Assembly: GCF_015645445.1 (NCBI RefSeq)
Contig: NZ_JADOGI010000030.1
Coordinates: forward strand, 1 to 64,000
Direction: 5' to 3'
Length of the DNA stretch: 64,000 nucleotides
Source: Nonomuraea cypriaca
Lineage (GTDB): Bacteria; Actinomycetota; Actinomycetes; Streptosporangiales; Streptosporangiaceae
Below are positions 33,010-41,370 of this stretch, piece after piece (the first letter of the stretch is position 1; every line of letters begins with the position of its first letter). The translations under genes were made by a program, and so were the position numbers. The notes beneath the pieces were generated by a model. It was not told where the DNA came from, did not search any database, and was given only the letters and a program-made list of their open reading frames with translations.

Positions 33010-33933
33010 GTGAAGAAAGTTCTCATTGACTGTGACCCCGGCATCGATGACGCGCTCGCCCTGGCCCTGGCGGCCGGTTCCCCCTCCCTCGGCGTGGTGG
33101 GCGTCACCACGGTCGGCGGCAACGTCGATCTCGCGCTGACCACGGCAAACGCGCTGGCGCTCAGGGAGTTCCTGGAGTTCGGTGACGTGCCCGTGACCGC
33201 CGGCAGCGCCGGGGCGCTGTTGCGGGAGACCGTGCGGGCCGCCGGTGTGCATGGGGCCACCGGGCTGGGCGACGTGGTGCTGCCCGTGGCCACGCGGGGC
33301 CCGGCGGAGGGGCACGCGGTGGACTTCATCGTGGAGACCCTGCGCGCCGCCCCCGGCGAGATCACTCTGGTGGCCGTGGGACCGCTGACGAACATCGCCC
33401 TCGCCGTACGCCGTGAGCCCCGCGTCGTGGAGTGGGCCCGCGACCTGGTCATCATGGGCGGCTCCTACACGCGCGGCAACCACAATCCGGCGGCCGAGTT
33501 CAACATGCTGGCCGATCCCGAGGCGGCCGCCATCGTCTTCGAGGCGGGGTGGACGGTGACGATGATGGGGCTCGACGTGACGCTGACCGCCGTGGTGACC
33601 TCGGACGTGCTGGAGCGCATGCGGCCGCTCGGGCGCCTGTCCGGTCTGCTGGTGCCCGCCGCGCGGTTCTACGGGGTGGTGACGGCCGAGGGCGGGCCGG
33701 CCATCCATGACGCGTGCGCGGTGGCGTACGTGCTCGATCCGTCGCTGTTCACCTGCGTCCCCGCCGTGGTGGACGTCGAGACCGCCGGGCGGTTCACCAG
33801 GGGCATGACGGTCACGGACTTCGAGCTCGGCGACCGGCGGCCGAACGCGCTCGTGGGCACCTCGCTGGACGTGAAGCGGTTCTGGGATCTGGTGCTGGAG
33901 GCGTACGAGGGGCTGGCCGTCCGGCTCGGCTGA
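33010..33933 (+). CDS. Nucleoside hydrolase (IunH-like)
   Basis: Inosine-uridine preferring N-ribohydrolase of 307 aa, cleaving ribonucleosides to base and ribose. The N-terminal DCDPGIDDALAL (about residues 7-18) provides the calcium-chelating aspartates, and VGPLTNIALA and NPAAEFNMLADPEAA complete the active site. GTG 33010 has no obvious ribosome site. It is the last gene before tRNA-Lys and thus before the decayed region. Confidence 0.9.
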   Translation: MKKVLIDCDPGIDDALALALAAGSPSLGVVGVTTVGGNVDLALTTANALALREFLEFGDVPVTAGSAGALLRETVRAAGVHGATGLGDVVLPVATRGPAEGHAVDFIVETLRAAPGEITLVAVGPLTNIALAVRREPRVVEWARDLVIMGGSYTRGNHNPAAEFNMLADPEAAAIVFEAGWTVTMMGLDVTLTAVVTSDVLERMRPLGRLSGLLVPAARFYGVVTAEGGPAIHDACAVAYVLDPSLFTCVPAVVDVETAGRFTRGMTVTDFELGDRRPNALVGTSLDVKRFWDLVLEAYEGLAVRLG

Positions 33934-33976
33934 TGGTGTGGAGCAGTGCTCGCCGGCTGATAGAGTTACACCCGTT

Positions 33977-34050
33977 GCGCCGCTAGCTCAGTTGGTTAGA
34001 GCAGCTGACTCTTAATCAGCGGGTCCGGGGTTCGAGTCCCTGGCGGCGCA
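33977..34050 (+). tRNA. tRNA-Lys (CTT)
   Basis: Cloverleaf of 74 nt: acceptor GCGCCGC/GCGGCGC, D-loop with TAGCTCAGTTGGTTAGAGC, anticodon stem TGACT-CTTAA-TCA with anticodon CTT, TTCGAGTCC T-loop, discriminator A. CCA is not encoded in full. It reads AAG codons. The region beyond it is full of gene remnants, in keeping with tRNA genes being insertion points. Confidence 0.97.
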
Positions 34051-34057
34051 CCGCACA

Positions 34058-34091
34058 GAAACCCCAGCTCGGCACGTTGAGCTGGGGTTTC
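34058..34091 (+). terminator. Terminator of tRNA-Lys
   Basis: Perfect 13-bp stem GAAACCCCAGCTC / GAGCTGGGGTTTC with an 8-nt loop, eight bases past the tRNA and followed by CTCGGTTTTC. Confidence 0.88.
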
Positions 34092-34244
34092 TCGGTTTTC
34101 AAGGGGCCCCGGCCGCGTTGAGGTGCTCCCGTGGTTGCTCGCTGGATGCTCTTCGGCACGTGGCCGGGCGTTCCGGAACCCGGCTTGGGCCCGTTCGTAG
34201 GGTCAGACCCGTAGGACTATCAATGGAACACCAAACCGGAAGGC

Positions 34245-34844
34245 GTGGTGGGCATTCAAGGCCGGATCCGTTCTCCTTCTGACAAAGAGTTGATCAAGCT
34301 CGACGTGCGATTGCCGTGTCTCCACTGGGCTTCGGCACGACGAGCCCCGAATCCGCCGGTGGGTTGTGTGATCCTCGATTCGGGCGGCCGTGTGGTCGGC
34401 GAGGGCTTCCACCGCCGCAAGGGTGAGGCGCACACGGAGGTCAACGCCCTCGTCGCGGCTGGCCCGCTGCCCGCGGCGGCACGGCCGTGGTGACCTTGGA
34501 ACCCTGCAACCATGTGGGCCGTGCTCCTGCCTGCCGCGCGCTGCTGATCGAAGCTGGGATCGTTCGCATTGTGGTTGCCGTGATCGACCCCACATCGTGG
34601 GGTGAGGCGGCCTGGCCGAGCTGCGCCGGGCGGGGTAGACGTCGAGGCCGGGGTGTTGGCCGACGAGGCCGATCTGGTGCTGCGTCCCTGGCTGGCCGCG
34701 TTGGAGCGAGGTGCCCCGTTCCTGACGTGGGCGCACTGCGCTGACGTTGAGGATCACCGCCAGATCCCCGGCCTCGACGTGCACGGGTACGACGCTGTAG
34801 TGAGTCCGGACGGGCAGCTGCGGGAGGGCACGCCCGGTACGTGA
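34245..34844 (+). pseudogene. Decayed riboflavin deaminase (RibD N-terminal) remnant
   Basis: Reading across three frames recovers a RibD deaminase. APNPPVGCVILDSGGRVVGEGFH and KGEAHTEVNAL are in frame 1 up to 34493. TAVVTLEPCNHVGRAPACRALLI resumes near 34480 in another frame, keeping the zinc-binding HxE (HTE) and PCNHxGRxPAC. GGLAELRRAG and then VDVEAGVLADEADLVLRPW lie in further frames. The reductase domain is missing. At least three indels mean it is not functional. Confidence 0.8.
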
Positions 34845-35056
34845 CCGGCTTCTACAAGCTGGTGCCGACCAGCGAGGCGATGGCGCGGATCGACTGGGAA
34901 GCCGTGATCGCCAGCCTGCTGGCCGCGACCGCGGTGGGCTGGTCCAGGGCGGGAACGAAGTGCTGGTAGCGGGCCAGCGCGCAGGTGCTCATCCCGGCCG
35001 CGGCGGCCACGACGCCCAGGTCGATCCGCGCGGTCAGCCCTTTCTCGGCTCAGGCG

Positions 35057-35314
35057 GCCCAGCTCGATGAGATCACCGGAGTGGGCCCCGTGGCCGCCGA
35101 GGAGCCCGCCGGGAACTCGGTGCTCCCCGTCGTCTATCAGCTGCTATCCGACCCCTAGGCCCCCTTCCATGACCTGGGTGCCGACTACTACGAAACCCGC
35201 ATCAACAAAGACCGTCGCGCCCGCAGCCTAGCCAGCCAGTTACAGGCCCTCACCGGCCAGAAGATCGTCATCCGCAACGGCAAGGCCGTCCTCATCGAGC
35301 CCGAGCCGACCTGA
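35057..35314 (+). pseudogene. IS110-like transposase C-terminal remnant
   Basis: One frame from 35057 reads LDEITGVGPVAAEE, the helix-hairpin-helix of IS110-type transposases, then LPVVYQLLSDP, a TAG at 35156, and FHDLGADYYETRINKDRRARS to a TGA at 35314, the usual C-terminal tail. The first half of the transposase is absent and the middle is shortened. The 200 bp before it contain no gene I can name. Confidence 0.65.
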
Positions 35315-35535
35315 CACAACTCACCGCGAATCACTATCGCTCATTGCTGCTAGGGGTTCGCTGCCGCCTGCCCACGTGAAGGTCGAATTTTCGGGTCAGG
35401 ACTTGTTCTGGGGCGATGGCAGACGGGCAGGCTTGGATCGCAATTACTCCACCACCGTGAGCCGTGATCTTGGTCTCCCCGGAGCCGGAACGCCCCCGCC
35501 GGAGGCAATGCAGTAAGACCGGCGCCGTGACCACG

Positions 35536-35886
35536 TCAGGGCCGGTCTACGCGATCCAGCGCACCCGGGCCGGATGTTCGTCCCGAACGAGAAGTTGCGT
35601 CGGCGGGTCGGGCCGCGAGCGCGCCAAGCGTGTCGGTGAGCTCGAGAATCGCGTCGGGGTGCACTGAGTAGCAGATCTGGTTGCCGCGGCGGCGCGTGGT
35701 GACCAGATCAGCCTCGCGGAGCACCTTGAGGTGCTGGCTGATGGTGGGTTGCTTCAGCCCGAACACGTCGCTGAAGTCGCATGCGCAGGTCTCTGGCCGG
35801 GCTGCCAACCGTCGCATGATGCCCAGCCGCACCGGATGACCCAGCGCCCGCAACATCTCGGCCCACCGCACCTCTGCGTTCTCCAC
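35536..35886 (-). CDS. ArsR family transcriptional regulator
   Basis: Winged-helix repressor of 116 aa. HTH: FGLKQPTISQHLKVLREADLV (about 42-62). A CxC pair in PETCACDF (about residues 34-36) sits where ArsR binds As(III), so thiol or metal(loid) sensing is plausible. GTG 35886 is the start. It diverges from an MBL-fold gene, and two direct repeats CATCT(C/G)CCTATAT fall in the shared region. The C-terminal about 25 residues are low-complexity and may be unusual. Confidence 0.88.
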   Translation of the reverse strand: MENAEVRWAEMLRALGHPVRLGIMRRLAARPETCACDFSDVFGLKQPTISQHLKVLREADLVTTRRRGNQICYSVHPDAILELTDTLGALAARPADATSRSGRTSGPGALDRVDRP

Positions 35887-35903
35887 GTTGACACCTTATT
35901 CGC

Positions 35904-35948
35904 CATCTCCCTATATTGCCTAGAGACTAAATAGTCATCTGCCTATAT
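35904..35948. promoter_or_regulatory. Direct repeats in the ArsR/MBL intergenic region
   Basis: CATCTCCCTATAT (35904-35916) and CATCTGCCTATAT (35936-35948) are 32 bp apart, about three helical turns. They are AT-rich compared with the surroundings, consistent with promoter and operator. Confidence 0.6.
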
Positions 35949-36068
35949 AGGGATCCTCCTCACGCCGACGCCACCGCCTCGGTGAACCGGCCGCGACCCC
36001 ATCCCGGGACTCCCGTAAGGCAGGTCCCTGCATCGGTAGCTGCAAGCATCGTCAGAAGGAGAGTGTTG

Positions 36069-36914
36069 ATGTCGCCATCGAAACCGGTCACATCCAGTAC
36101 CAGTGCACAGCTTCCGATCTGCCGTACCTGCGGTGTGCAATACGGGGCACCGCGCGCCGATTGCCCGATCTGTCTGGACGAGCGGCAGTATGTCGGTTGG
36201 GCAGGCCAACAATGGACCACACTGGCCGAGTTGCGCGCCGACGGGCATCGCGGTCGGATCGATGAGGAGGGTCCCGGTGTGCATGGGGTCGGCGCGGTGC
36301 CGTCGGTGGCGGTCGGCCAGCGTGCGCTGCTGATCCGCTCGCCGTCCGGCAACGTGCTGTGGGATTGCGTGGGCTATCTCGATGACAATCTTGCTGTAGA
36401 GATCGAGAAGCTGGGCGGGATCAGCGCGATCGCCGTCAGCCATCCGCACTTCTACGGCGTGATGACCGAGTGGGCCCGGACCTTCGACGCCCCGGTGTAC
36501 GTCCACGCCGCGGACCATGATTGGGTCGGGCGGCCCGATCCGCTGATCGAGTACTGGACGGGCGACACCCACCAGATCACGCCCAGCATGACGCTGATCA
36601 ACGCGGGCACGCACTTCGCCGGGGGCACCGTACTGCACTGGAGCGATGACCCCGAGGGACGCGGCGCGCTCTTCAGTGGCGACATCTTCATGGTGGTGAT
36701 GGACCGGCGGTGGGTCAGCTTCATGTACAGCATCCCCAACTTCATTCCGGAGCGACCACGCACCATCCGCCGCGCACTCGAGTTGATCGAACCGTTCGCC
36801 TTCGAACGCATCTACGGAGCATTCTGGGGACGGGTGGTCACTGCCGATGGATGGGCTGCGGTGCGTCGTTCGGCGGAACGGTACATGCGCTTCGCACTGG
36901 ACGACGCCTCATAG
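36069..36914 (+). CDS. MBL-fold hydrolase-like protein with N-terminal zinc ribbon
   Basis: Protein of 281 aa. Near the start are two CxxC knuckles, CRTCGVQYGAPRADCPIC (about 18-35), a rubredoxin/zinc-ribbon signature. The rest is a metallo-beta-lactamase fold: SHPHFYG occupies the HxHxDH position but lacks the last Asp and His, and LFSGDIF carries a later aspartate. The second metal site is therefore incomplete. ATG 36069 follows AAGGAGAG. It is divergent from an ArsR gene, which probably represses it. Confidence 0.83.
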   Translation: MSPSKPVTSSTSAQLPICRTCGVQYGAPRADCPICLDERQYVGWAGQQWTTLAELRADGHRGRIDEEGPGVHGVGAVPSVAVGQRALLIRSPSGNVLWDCVGYLDDNLAVEIEKLGGISAIAVSHPHFYGVMTEWARTFDAPVYVHAADHDWVGRPDPLIEYWTGDTHQITPSMTLINAGTHFAGGTVLHWSDDPEGRGALFSGDIFMVVMDRRWVSFMYSIPNFIPERPRTIRRALELIEPFAFERIYGAFWGRVVTADGWAAVRRSAERYMRFALDDAS

Positions 36915-37129
36915 CAACCACACTCTGAGGATCAACGTGCGGATGCCGTATCAGTAGGATCGGCTGTGGCGGGAGGATCCGGACGCCCTGAAGCATGAGC
37001 CGTCCTCGGAGACGAGTTGTGGGCCACCCGCTGCAACAGCCGAGGGATCGCCCCCGATCCCGGCCGGCGCGGGGGCTTCTCCGAGGACGGCGTACCAACC
37101 CCCGCCTGGGGAGCCTGCGCCTGCCGAAA

Positions 37130-37345
37130 CCCAATCCATGCAGTTCAAGCGGTATGAGTATTCGTGGAGGACCCTGCCAAGCCGGTCTCGCCGACGTAGG
37201 TTCAGGTCGAACATTCTGGCCGGATCGATGATCGAGTCCGGGACGCGGAGTGGAGTCGCCTGGTCCAGGGCTTGATGGGCTCGGTACTGGTTGTAGAACT
37301 CCTCATACTCGCGCAGGGAATGCCGTAGATGGCGTTCGTTCCAGG
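37130..37345 (-). pseudogene. Integrase-core transposase C-terminal remnant
   Basis: On the minus strand NERHLRHSLREYEEFYNQYR, AHQALDQATPL and later RRRDRLGRVLHEYSYR form the C-terminal end of a DDE integrase core (rve_3-type; IS481-like). The catalytic part is missing and the frame runs on into unrelated sequence. Confidence 0.72.
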
Positions 37346-37588
37346 GAGCGATGGATCGGCGCCCTGCGCCGAGAGGTGCCCGATCGGGTGCTGATCACCA
37401 GAGCTCCGGCATCTGCGGTCGGTACTCGCTGCGTACGAGGCTCATTTCAACGAGCATCGCCCCCATCGATCCTTAGGCCAGGCTGCTCCGCTACAAGCCT
37501 TGCCCGACCCGGTTGAGGCCGATATCAAGGTCATCCGCCGTGATTGCCTCGGCGGGCTGATCCACGAGTATGCGCAGGTCGCTCGGGG
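37345..37588 (+). pseudogene. Second integrase-core transposase remnant, frameshifted
   Basis: RERWIGALRREVPDRVLI is followed, after a one-base frame change, by ELRHLRSVLAAYEAHFNEHR, PHRSLGQAAPL and RRDCLGGLIHEYAQVA, the end of an integrase core. The stop codon is lost and the frame fuses to a subtilase remnant. A near-identical tail lies at 40811-40868. Confidence 0.75.
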
Positions 37589-37594
37589 CGGCCC

Positions 37595-38563
37595 GCTCCT
37601 GGACGGCAGGTCCGCTACTCGACGCAGTTTCGCGACGGCCACCTCCACGTCATCCCCTCGGACGCGTTCCCGCTCGTCGCCGAGGGAGTGCTCGACGATC
37701 GACTCTTCGACGTGACCCAGCTCCTCGAATGGAAGTACGGCGACGCCGGCACAGCCGAGATTCCGCTGATCACCCAGGCGACCAAGGGGCCCGCCCCGAC
37801 GCTGAGCGGGGCCCGTCCGACCCGGAAGCTCACCGACCTGGGTGTGGCGGCGGTGAAGGTGCCGAAGAACACCACCGCGCGGACGTGGCAGGACCTGGTG
37901 GGCGGGGTCCGTACCCTGGCCGCCGGGAAGGGCAAGATCTGGCTCGACGGGCGCCGGTCGTTCACGCTGGACCGCAGCACCAGGCAGATCGGCGCGACCG
38001 AGGCGTGGAAGCAGGGGTTCACCGGTCAGGGTGTCACGGTGGTGGTGCTCGACAGCGGCTACGACGCCGGCCATCCCGACCTCAGGGCGTCATCACCCAG
38101 GAGCGCAACTTCTCCGATGAACCCGACATGGTGGACCGTGTCGGGGCACGGCACCCATGTCTCCTCGATCGTCGCCGGGGCCGGGGAGAAGTACCGTGGC
38201 GTCGCGCCTGGGGCCCACATCGCCGTGGGGAAGGTGGGCGGTGCCGACGGCATCTCCGACTCGGCGATGCCGGCCGGCATGGAGTGGGCCGCCACCGAGG
38301 TCAAGGCCAAGGTCGTCAACATGAGCATAGGAGCGAGTGATGAGCCCGGCGTCGACCCCGTCGAGCAGGCGGTGAACACCCTGTCAGAGGAGACGGGCAC
38401 GCTCTTCGTGGTGGCGGCCGGCAACGCCGGCACCGAAGGGTCGAAGATGAGCTCCCCGCGTTCCCAGCCGCCGTCGGGGGTCTGTAGTCCGGCCGGGTGC
38501 CGTTCCGTTGGAGGATCCCTTCACGGAACAGCAGCCGTGATCACACTCCGCCGGCTACGCTAA
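37595..38563 (+). pseudogene. Subtilisin-like (S8) protease remnant
   Basis: The catalytic Asp (VVVLDSGYDAGHPDL) and His (GHGTHVSSIVAG) and the oxyanion Asn region (VVAAGNAG) are all visible. The serine motif GTSMAAPH is absent because the frame is lost after about 38450. Between Asp and His, a lost C and a gained G cancel each other; the middle frame restores GVITQERNFSDEPDMVDR. There is no signal peptide: the 5' end is joined to an integrase remnant. Not functional as written. Confidence 0.82.
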
Positions 38564-38569
38564 TTCCCG

Positions 38570-38905
38570 CACTCAGCCTCCTCGAAGGCCGATCTCCTAC
38601 GCATGCTCGTAGACGGTCTGCTGACGGTGGCCGTAGTCGGCGAAGTACGCCGGAGCTGCTCGGCCACGAACGCCACCGCGCCCGGCGGGACCGCCAGCGG
38701 ATCCTTGGTCAGGGACATCCCGAGCATCCGCACCGTCCCACACTGCACCGCCCACCCCAGCCTGGTGGCCGGACGCCGCTTGGCCGCCAAGGCCTCCAGC
38801 GCCGCGCGGTCGAGCCGGAAGAACTGCTCCAGCTCGGCCAGCGAGGGCTCCTCGGGAAAGCGTTCGTAGCGGACGATCTGCTCATCAGAGAGGGATCGGA
38901 TGGCT
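38570..38905 (-). pseudogene. Tn3-family transposase N-terminal remnant
   Basis: Minus-strand frame with SLSDEQIVRYERFPEEPS, FFRLDRAALEALAAKRR and RLGWAVQCGTVRMLG, the N-terminal DUF4158 region of Tn3 transposases. A further frame restores FADYGHRQQTVYEHA before a stop. No terminal inverted repeats or DDE region were seen. Confidence 0.72.
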
Positions 38906-38955
38906 GATCGTGGACGCGACTCCGCCGAGGCTGCCGGAGTCAGCAGCCTGCGCGC

Positions 38956-39396
38956 TTACTCCGGCGAAGCGGCCAGGCGGGCGGGGAGCGGGGCCAGGGA
39001 GTAGTTGTTCCAGATGAAGGCGTCCATCTGGTGCTGGTCGGCGGAGAGGTTGACCACCCGGTCGACCTTTCCGTCGGCGTTGAAGTGCCACACGAGGGCC
39101 CACATGGTGTCGACCTTGCCGATACCCTCGGTGGTCCAGCCGCGGTGGATGTCCACGACGTACTCCTCGTTGGCCTCTAGGAACAGCGGATCGGCCTGGA
39201 AGCCGGACTTGCCCAGCTGGGTGAAGAACGCGACGACCTCCTCCACTCCGCGCTTGACGCCCGACAGGGGGTGGTGGCCAGGGATCGTCCATTCGATGTC
39301 GTCGGCCAGCACTTCGCGGATGCCCGCGAGGTCGTGGGCGGCGTAGGCGGTGAAGAACCTGCCGATGGCTTCGATCTTGGTGTCGTGAGTCGTCAT
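38956..39396 (-). CDS. NTF2/SnoaL-like protein
   Basis: Small protein of 146 aa with a cone-shaped NTF2-like fold: IGRFFTAYAAHDLAGIREVL, a DDIEWTIPGHHPLSG strand and ALVWHFNADGKVDRVVNL. Family members act as isomerases, cyclases, hydrolases or plain binding proteins, so the function is open. It diverges from an XRE-TPR regulator, and a 21-bp inverted repeat in the gap suggests control by it. Confidence 0.82.
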   Translation of the reverse strand: MTTHDTKIEAIGRFFTAYAAHDLAGIREVLADDIEWTIPGHHPLSGVKRGVEEVVAFFTQLGKSGFQADPLFLEANEEYVVDIHRGWTTEGIGKVDTMWALVWHFNADGKVDRVVNLSADQHQMDAFIWNNYSLAPLPARLAASPE

Positions 39397-39470
39397 GGCC
39401 AAAGCGCCTTTCGTTAGGTGAGGCAGCCTCCTTCGGGAGGCGGGGCAACTGTAATGGATGGTGTTATCCA

Positions 39471-39491
39471 GAGTAAATCGGAGAATTACTC
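39471..39491. promoter_or_regulatory. Inverted repeat operator in the NTF2-XRE intergenic region
   Basis: GAGTAA-N9-TTACTC, perfect 6-bp arms, 18 bp upstream of the XRE gene. A wider pair GGCAGCCT (39422) / AGGCTGCC (39498) brackets it. Confidence 0.65.
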
Positions 39492-39509
39492 CCTGGTAGG
39501 CTGCCTTGC

Positions 39510-40841
39510 ATGACGGATGAGGGGGTCGGGCGGCGCATCCGGGAACTGCGCCAGGAGCAGGGGCTCTTACAGGCGGCGCTGGTCAAGCCGGGCCTGCTGT
39601 CGGCCGGCTACCTCTCCTTGATCGAGTCGGGCCGGCGGCGTCCGTCACCCGAGGTGCTGCGGTACCTGGCCGAGCAGCTCGGCACCACGCCCGACCACCT
39701 CGCCACCGGCCGGCAGCCTGATCTGTGGCAGGAGACCGAACGCCGGCTTGCCTTCGCCGAACTGGCCCTGCAGCACGCCACCGCCGAGGACGCCTTGCGC
39801 GAGTTCGAGGCGGTCACACGGAGCGGCCCGCCCCCGTTCCATGCGCGGGCCGAGCTTGGCCGGGCCCGGGCGCTGGAGTTGCTGGGCCGCACCGAGCAGG
39901 CAATCACCGCCTACGAAGCGCTGTGGAAGGCCGCGGAGCCGGGCACCGCGCTCTGGGCCGAACGGGCCACGGACGTGCTGCGCTGCAGCCGGGACCTGGG
40001 CGACTACGGCTATGCCGCTGACCTCGGCGAGCGGGCGATGGCCACGTTCGAGGACCTGGGCGTGGAATGGAGCGATAGCGCGGTGCGGCTGGGCGTCACC
40101 CTGGCCGGCGTCTATATCCACCGGAGCGACCTCGTACGCGCCGCGCACCTGCTGCGACGCCTCATTGAGATCTCCGACGGCACAGGCAGCCCGTTGGCCA
40201 GGGGCTCGGCCTACTGGAACGCCGCCGTCACCGCCCACTACCAGGGCAGAGGCGCCGACGCCAAGGCCTTCGCCGACCGCGCCCTGGCCCTGTTCGGCGA
40301 GACCGACCACCAGCGCAACCTCGCCGTCCTGCGCACCTTCTACGGCGAGCTGCTCCTGGATGGCGAACCCGCCGACCCCGGACAAGCCCGTGAGTTCCTC
40401 CTCGACGCGCACGACCGCCTCACGCAACTGGGCAGCCCGGCGGAGATCAGCGAGTGCGAGACCTACCTGGCCCGCGCCGCAGTGCAACTCGGCGACCTCG
40501 ACGAGGCGCTGCGCTGGGCGCAGGCCGCCCGTTCCAGGCTCACCGCCGACGCGGCTCCGGTGGCCGAAGCCGAAGCGTTGATCGCTCTCGGCATGGTCCA
40601 CCTCGCGGCGAACGACCCGGCGCAGGCCTTTGCCGCCCTGGACGAAGGGGAACGCGCGCTGGCACACGCGGCTCCGGGACGCTCCGTCGTCAACCTCTGG
40701 AACCGGATGGGCAGCCTGCACGAGGAACGCGGCGACACCACAGCGGCCTTGCGCAGCTACCGTCAAGGCTTGACGGCGGCCGGCTACCGGCAGCCGTCAC
40801 GCCCACTGACGCGATCCGACGTGACCGCCTCGGCGGGCTGA
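39510..40841 (+). CDS. XRE-type HTH regulator with TPR repeats
   Basis: Regulator of 443 aa. The N-terminal XRE HTH reads IRELRQEQGLLQAALVKPG followed by LSAGYLSLIESGRRRPS, then helical TPR repeats from about 90 to 420. The architecture recalls peptide-responsive or self-sensing TPR regulators of actinobacteria. The last about 10 residues (SDVTASAG) are encoded inside an integrase remnant at 40811-40868, so the native C-terminus may have been replaced. It probably controls the divergent NTF2-like gene and itself. Confidence 0.87.
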   Translation: MTDEGVGRRIRELRQEQGLLQAALVKPGLLSAGYLSLIESGRRRPSPEVLRYLAEQLGTTPDHLATGRQPDLWQETERRLAFAELALQHATAEDALREFEAVTRSGPPPFHARAELGRARALELLGRTEQAITAYEALWKAAEPGTALWAERATDVLRCSRDLGDYGYAADLGERAMATFEDLGVEWSDSAVRLGVTLAGVYIHRSDLVRAAHLLRRLIEISDGTGSPLARGSAYWNAAVTAHYQGRGADAKAFADRALALFGETDHQRNLAVLRTFYGELLLDGEPADPGQAREFLLDAHDRLTQLGSPAEISECETYLARAAVQLGDLDEALRWAQAARSRLTADAAPVAEAEALIALGMVHLAANDPAQAFAALDEGERALAHAAPGRSVVNLWNRMGSLHEERGDTTAALRSYRQGLTAAGYRQPSRPLTRSDVTASAG

Positions 40842-40880
40842 TCCACGAATACGCGCAGGTCGCATAGGGCGGCCGAGTTC
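40811..40880 (+). repeat. Second copy of the integrase C-terminal tail
   Basis: AIRRDRLGGLIHEYAQVA-stop in frame, nearly identical in DNA to 37530-37597 (GCCTCGGCGGGCTGATCCAC shared). It overlaps the end of the XRE gene. The two copies bracket about 3.2 kb. Confidence 0.75.
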
Positions 40881-40959
40881 TTGGCACCCACAGGCTCGAA
40901 CGGTGCCTGCACGGCCGCATCGATCGTGGAATCACGCGGCCGCCCGATCCCGGCACGAC

Positions 40960-41346
40960 TTACCGCTTGGCATCCTTGGGATACCAGCGCAGCTCGACGG
41001 TATTGCCGTCCGGGTCCTGGACATACACCGACTGCGCGTCGCCACGCGCGCCGAACCGGCGGACCGGCCCCTCCAGCACGGTGAAGACGCCGGAATCGAT
41101 CACCTTCTGCCAGTCCACAGGATCCACTACAAGGCAGATGTGATCCACATTCGACTCGCCGCGCGGGCGATTGACCAGGTCGATTATGGTGGATTCGTTG
41201 ACCCGTACCGATGGGAAGGGCGCCTTACCCGCCCGCCACTCCGGAACCCGCTCCTGCTCGAGTCCGAGTGTTTCCGAATAGAACTCCAGTGCTCGCTCAA
41301 CGTCCCGCACATTGAGCACCAGGTGATCAAACGCTTTTACGCGCAC
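40960..41346 (-). CDS. VOC-family (glyoxalase-like) protein
   Basis: Cytosolic metalloprotein of 128 aa in the vicinal-oxygen-chelate fold. FDHLVLNVRDVERALEFY supplies the first metal histidine, NVDHICLVV the second, and DPDGNTVELRWY the glutamate. It resembles dioxygenase or fosfomycin-resistance-type proteins of the superfamily; the substrate is unknown. GTG 41346 is preceded by GAGGAG. It lies just downstream of an MFS exporter on the same strand, possibly the same transcript. Confidence 0.87.
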   Translation of the reverse strand: MRVKAFDHLVLNVRDVERALEFYSETLGLEQERVPEWRAGKAPFPSVRVNESTIIDLVNRPRGESNVDHICLVVDPVDWQKVIDSGVFTVLEGPVRRFGARGDAQSVYVQDPDGNTVELRWYPKDAKR

Positions 41347-41370
41347 CGCTAATCTCCTCTGTTAGCTGGC

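Noticed and set aside
34850-35056. AraC-like HTH fragment on the minus strand
   Set aside because: A weak resemblance (DLGVVAAAAGMSTCAL) over about 30 residues, too short to call.
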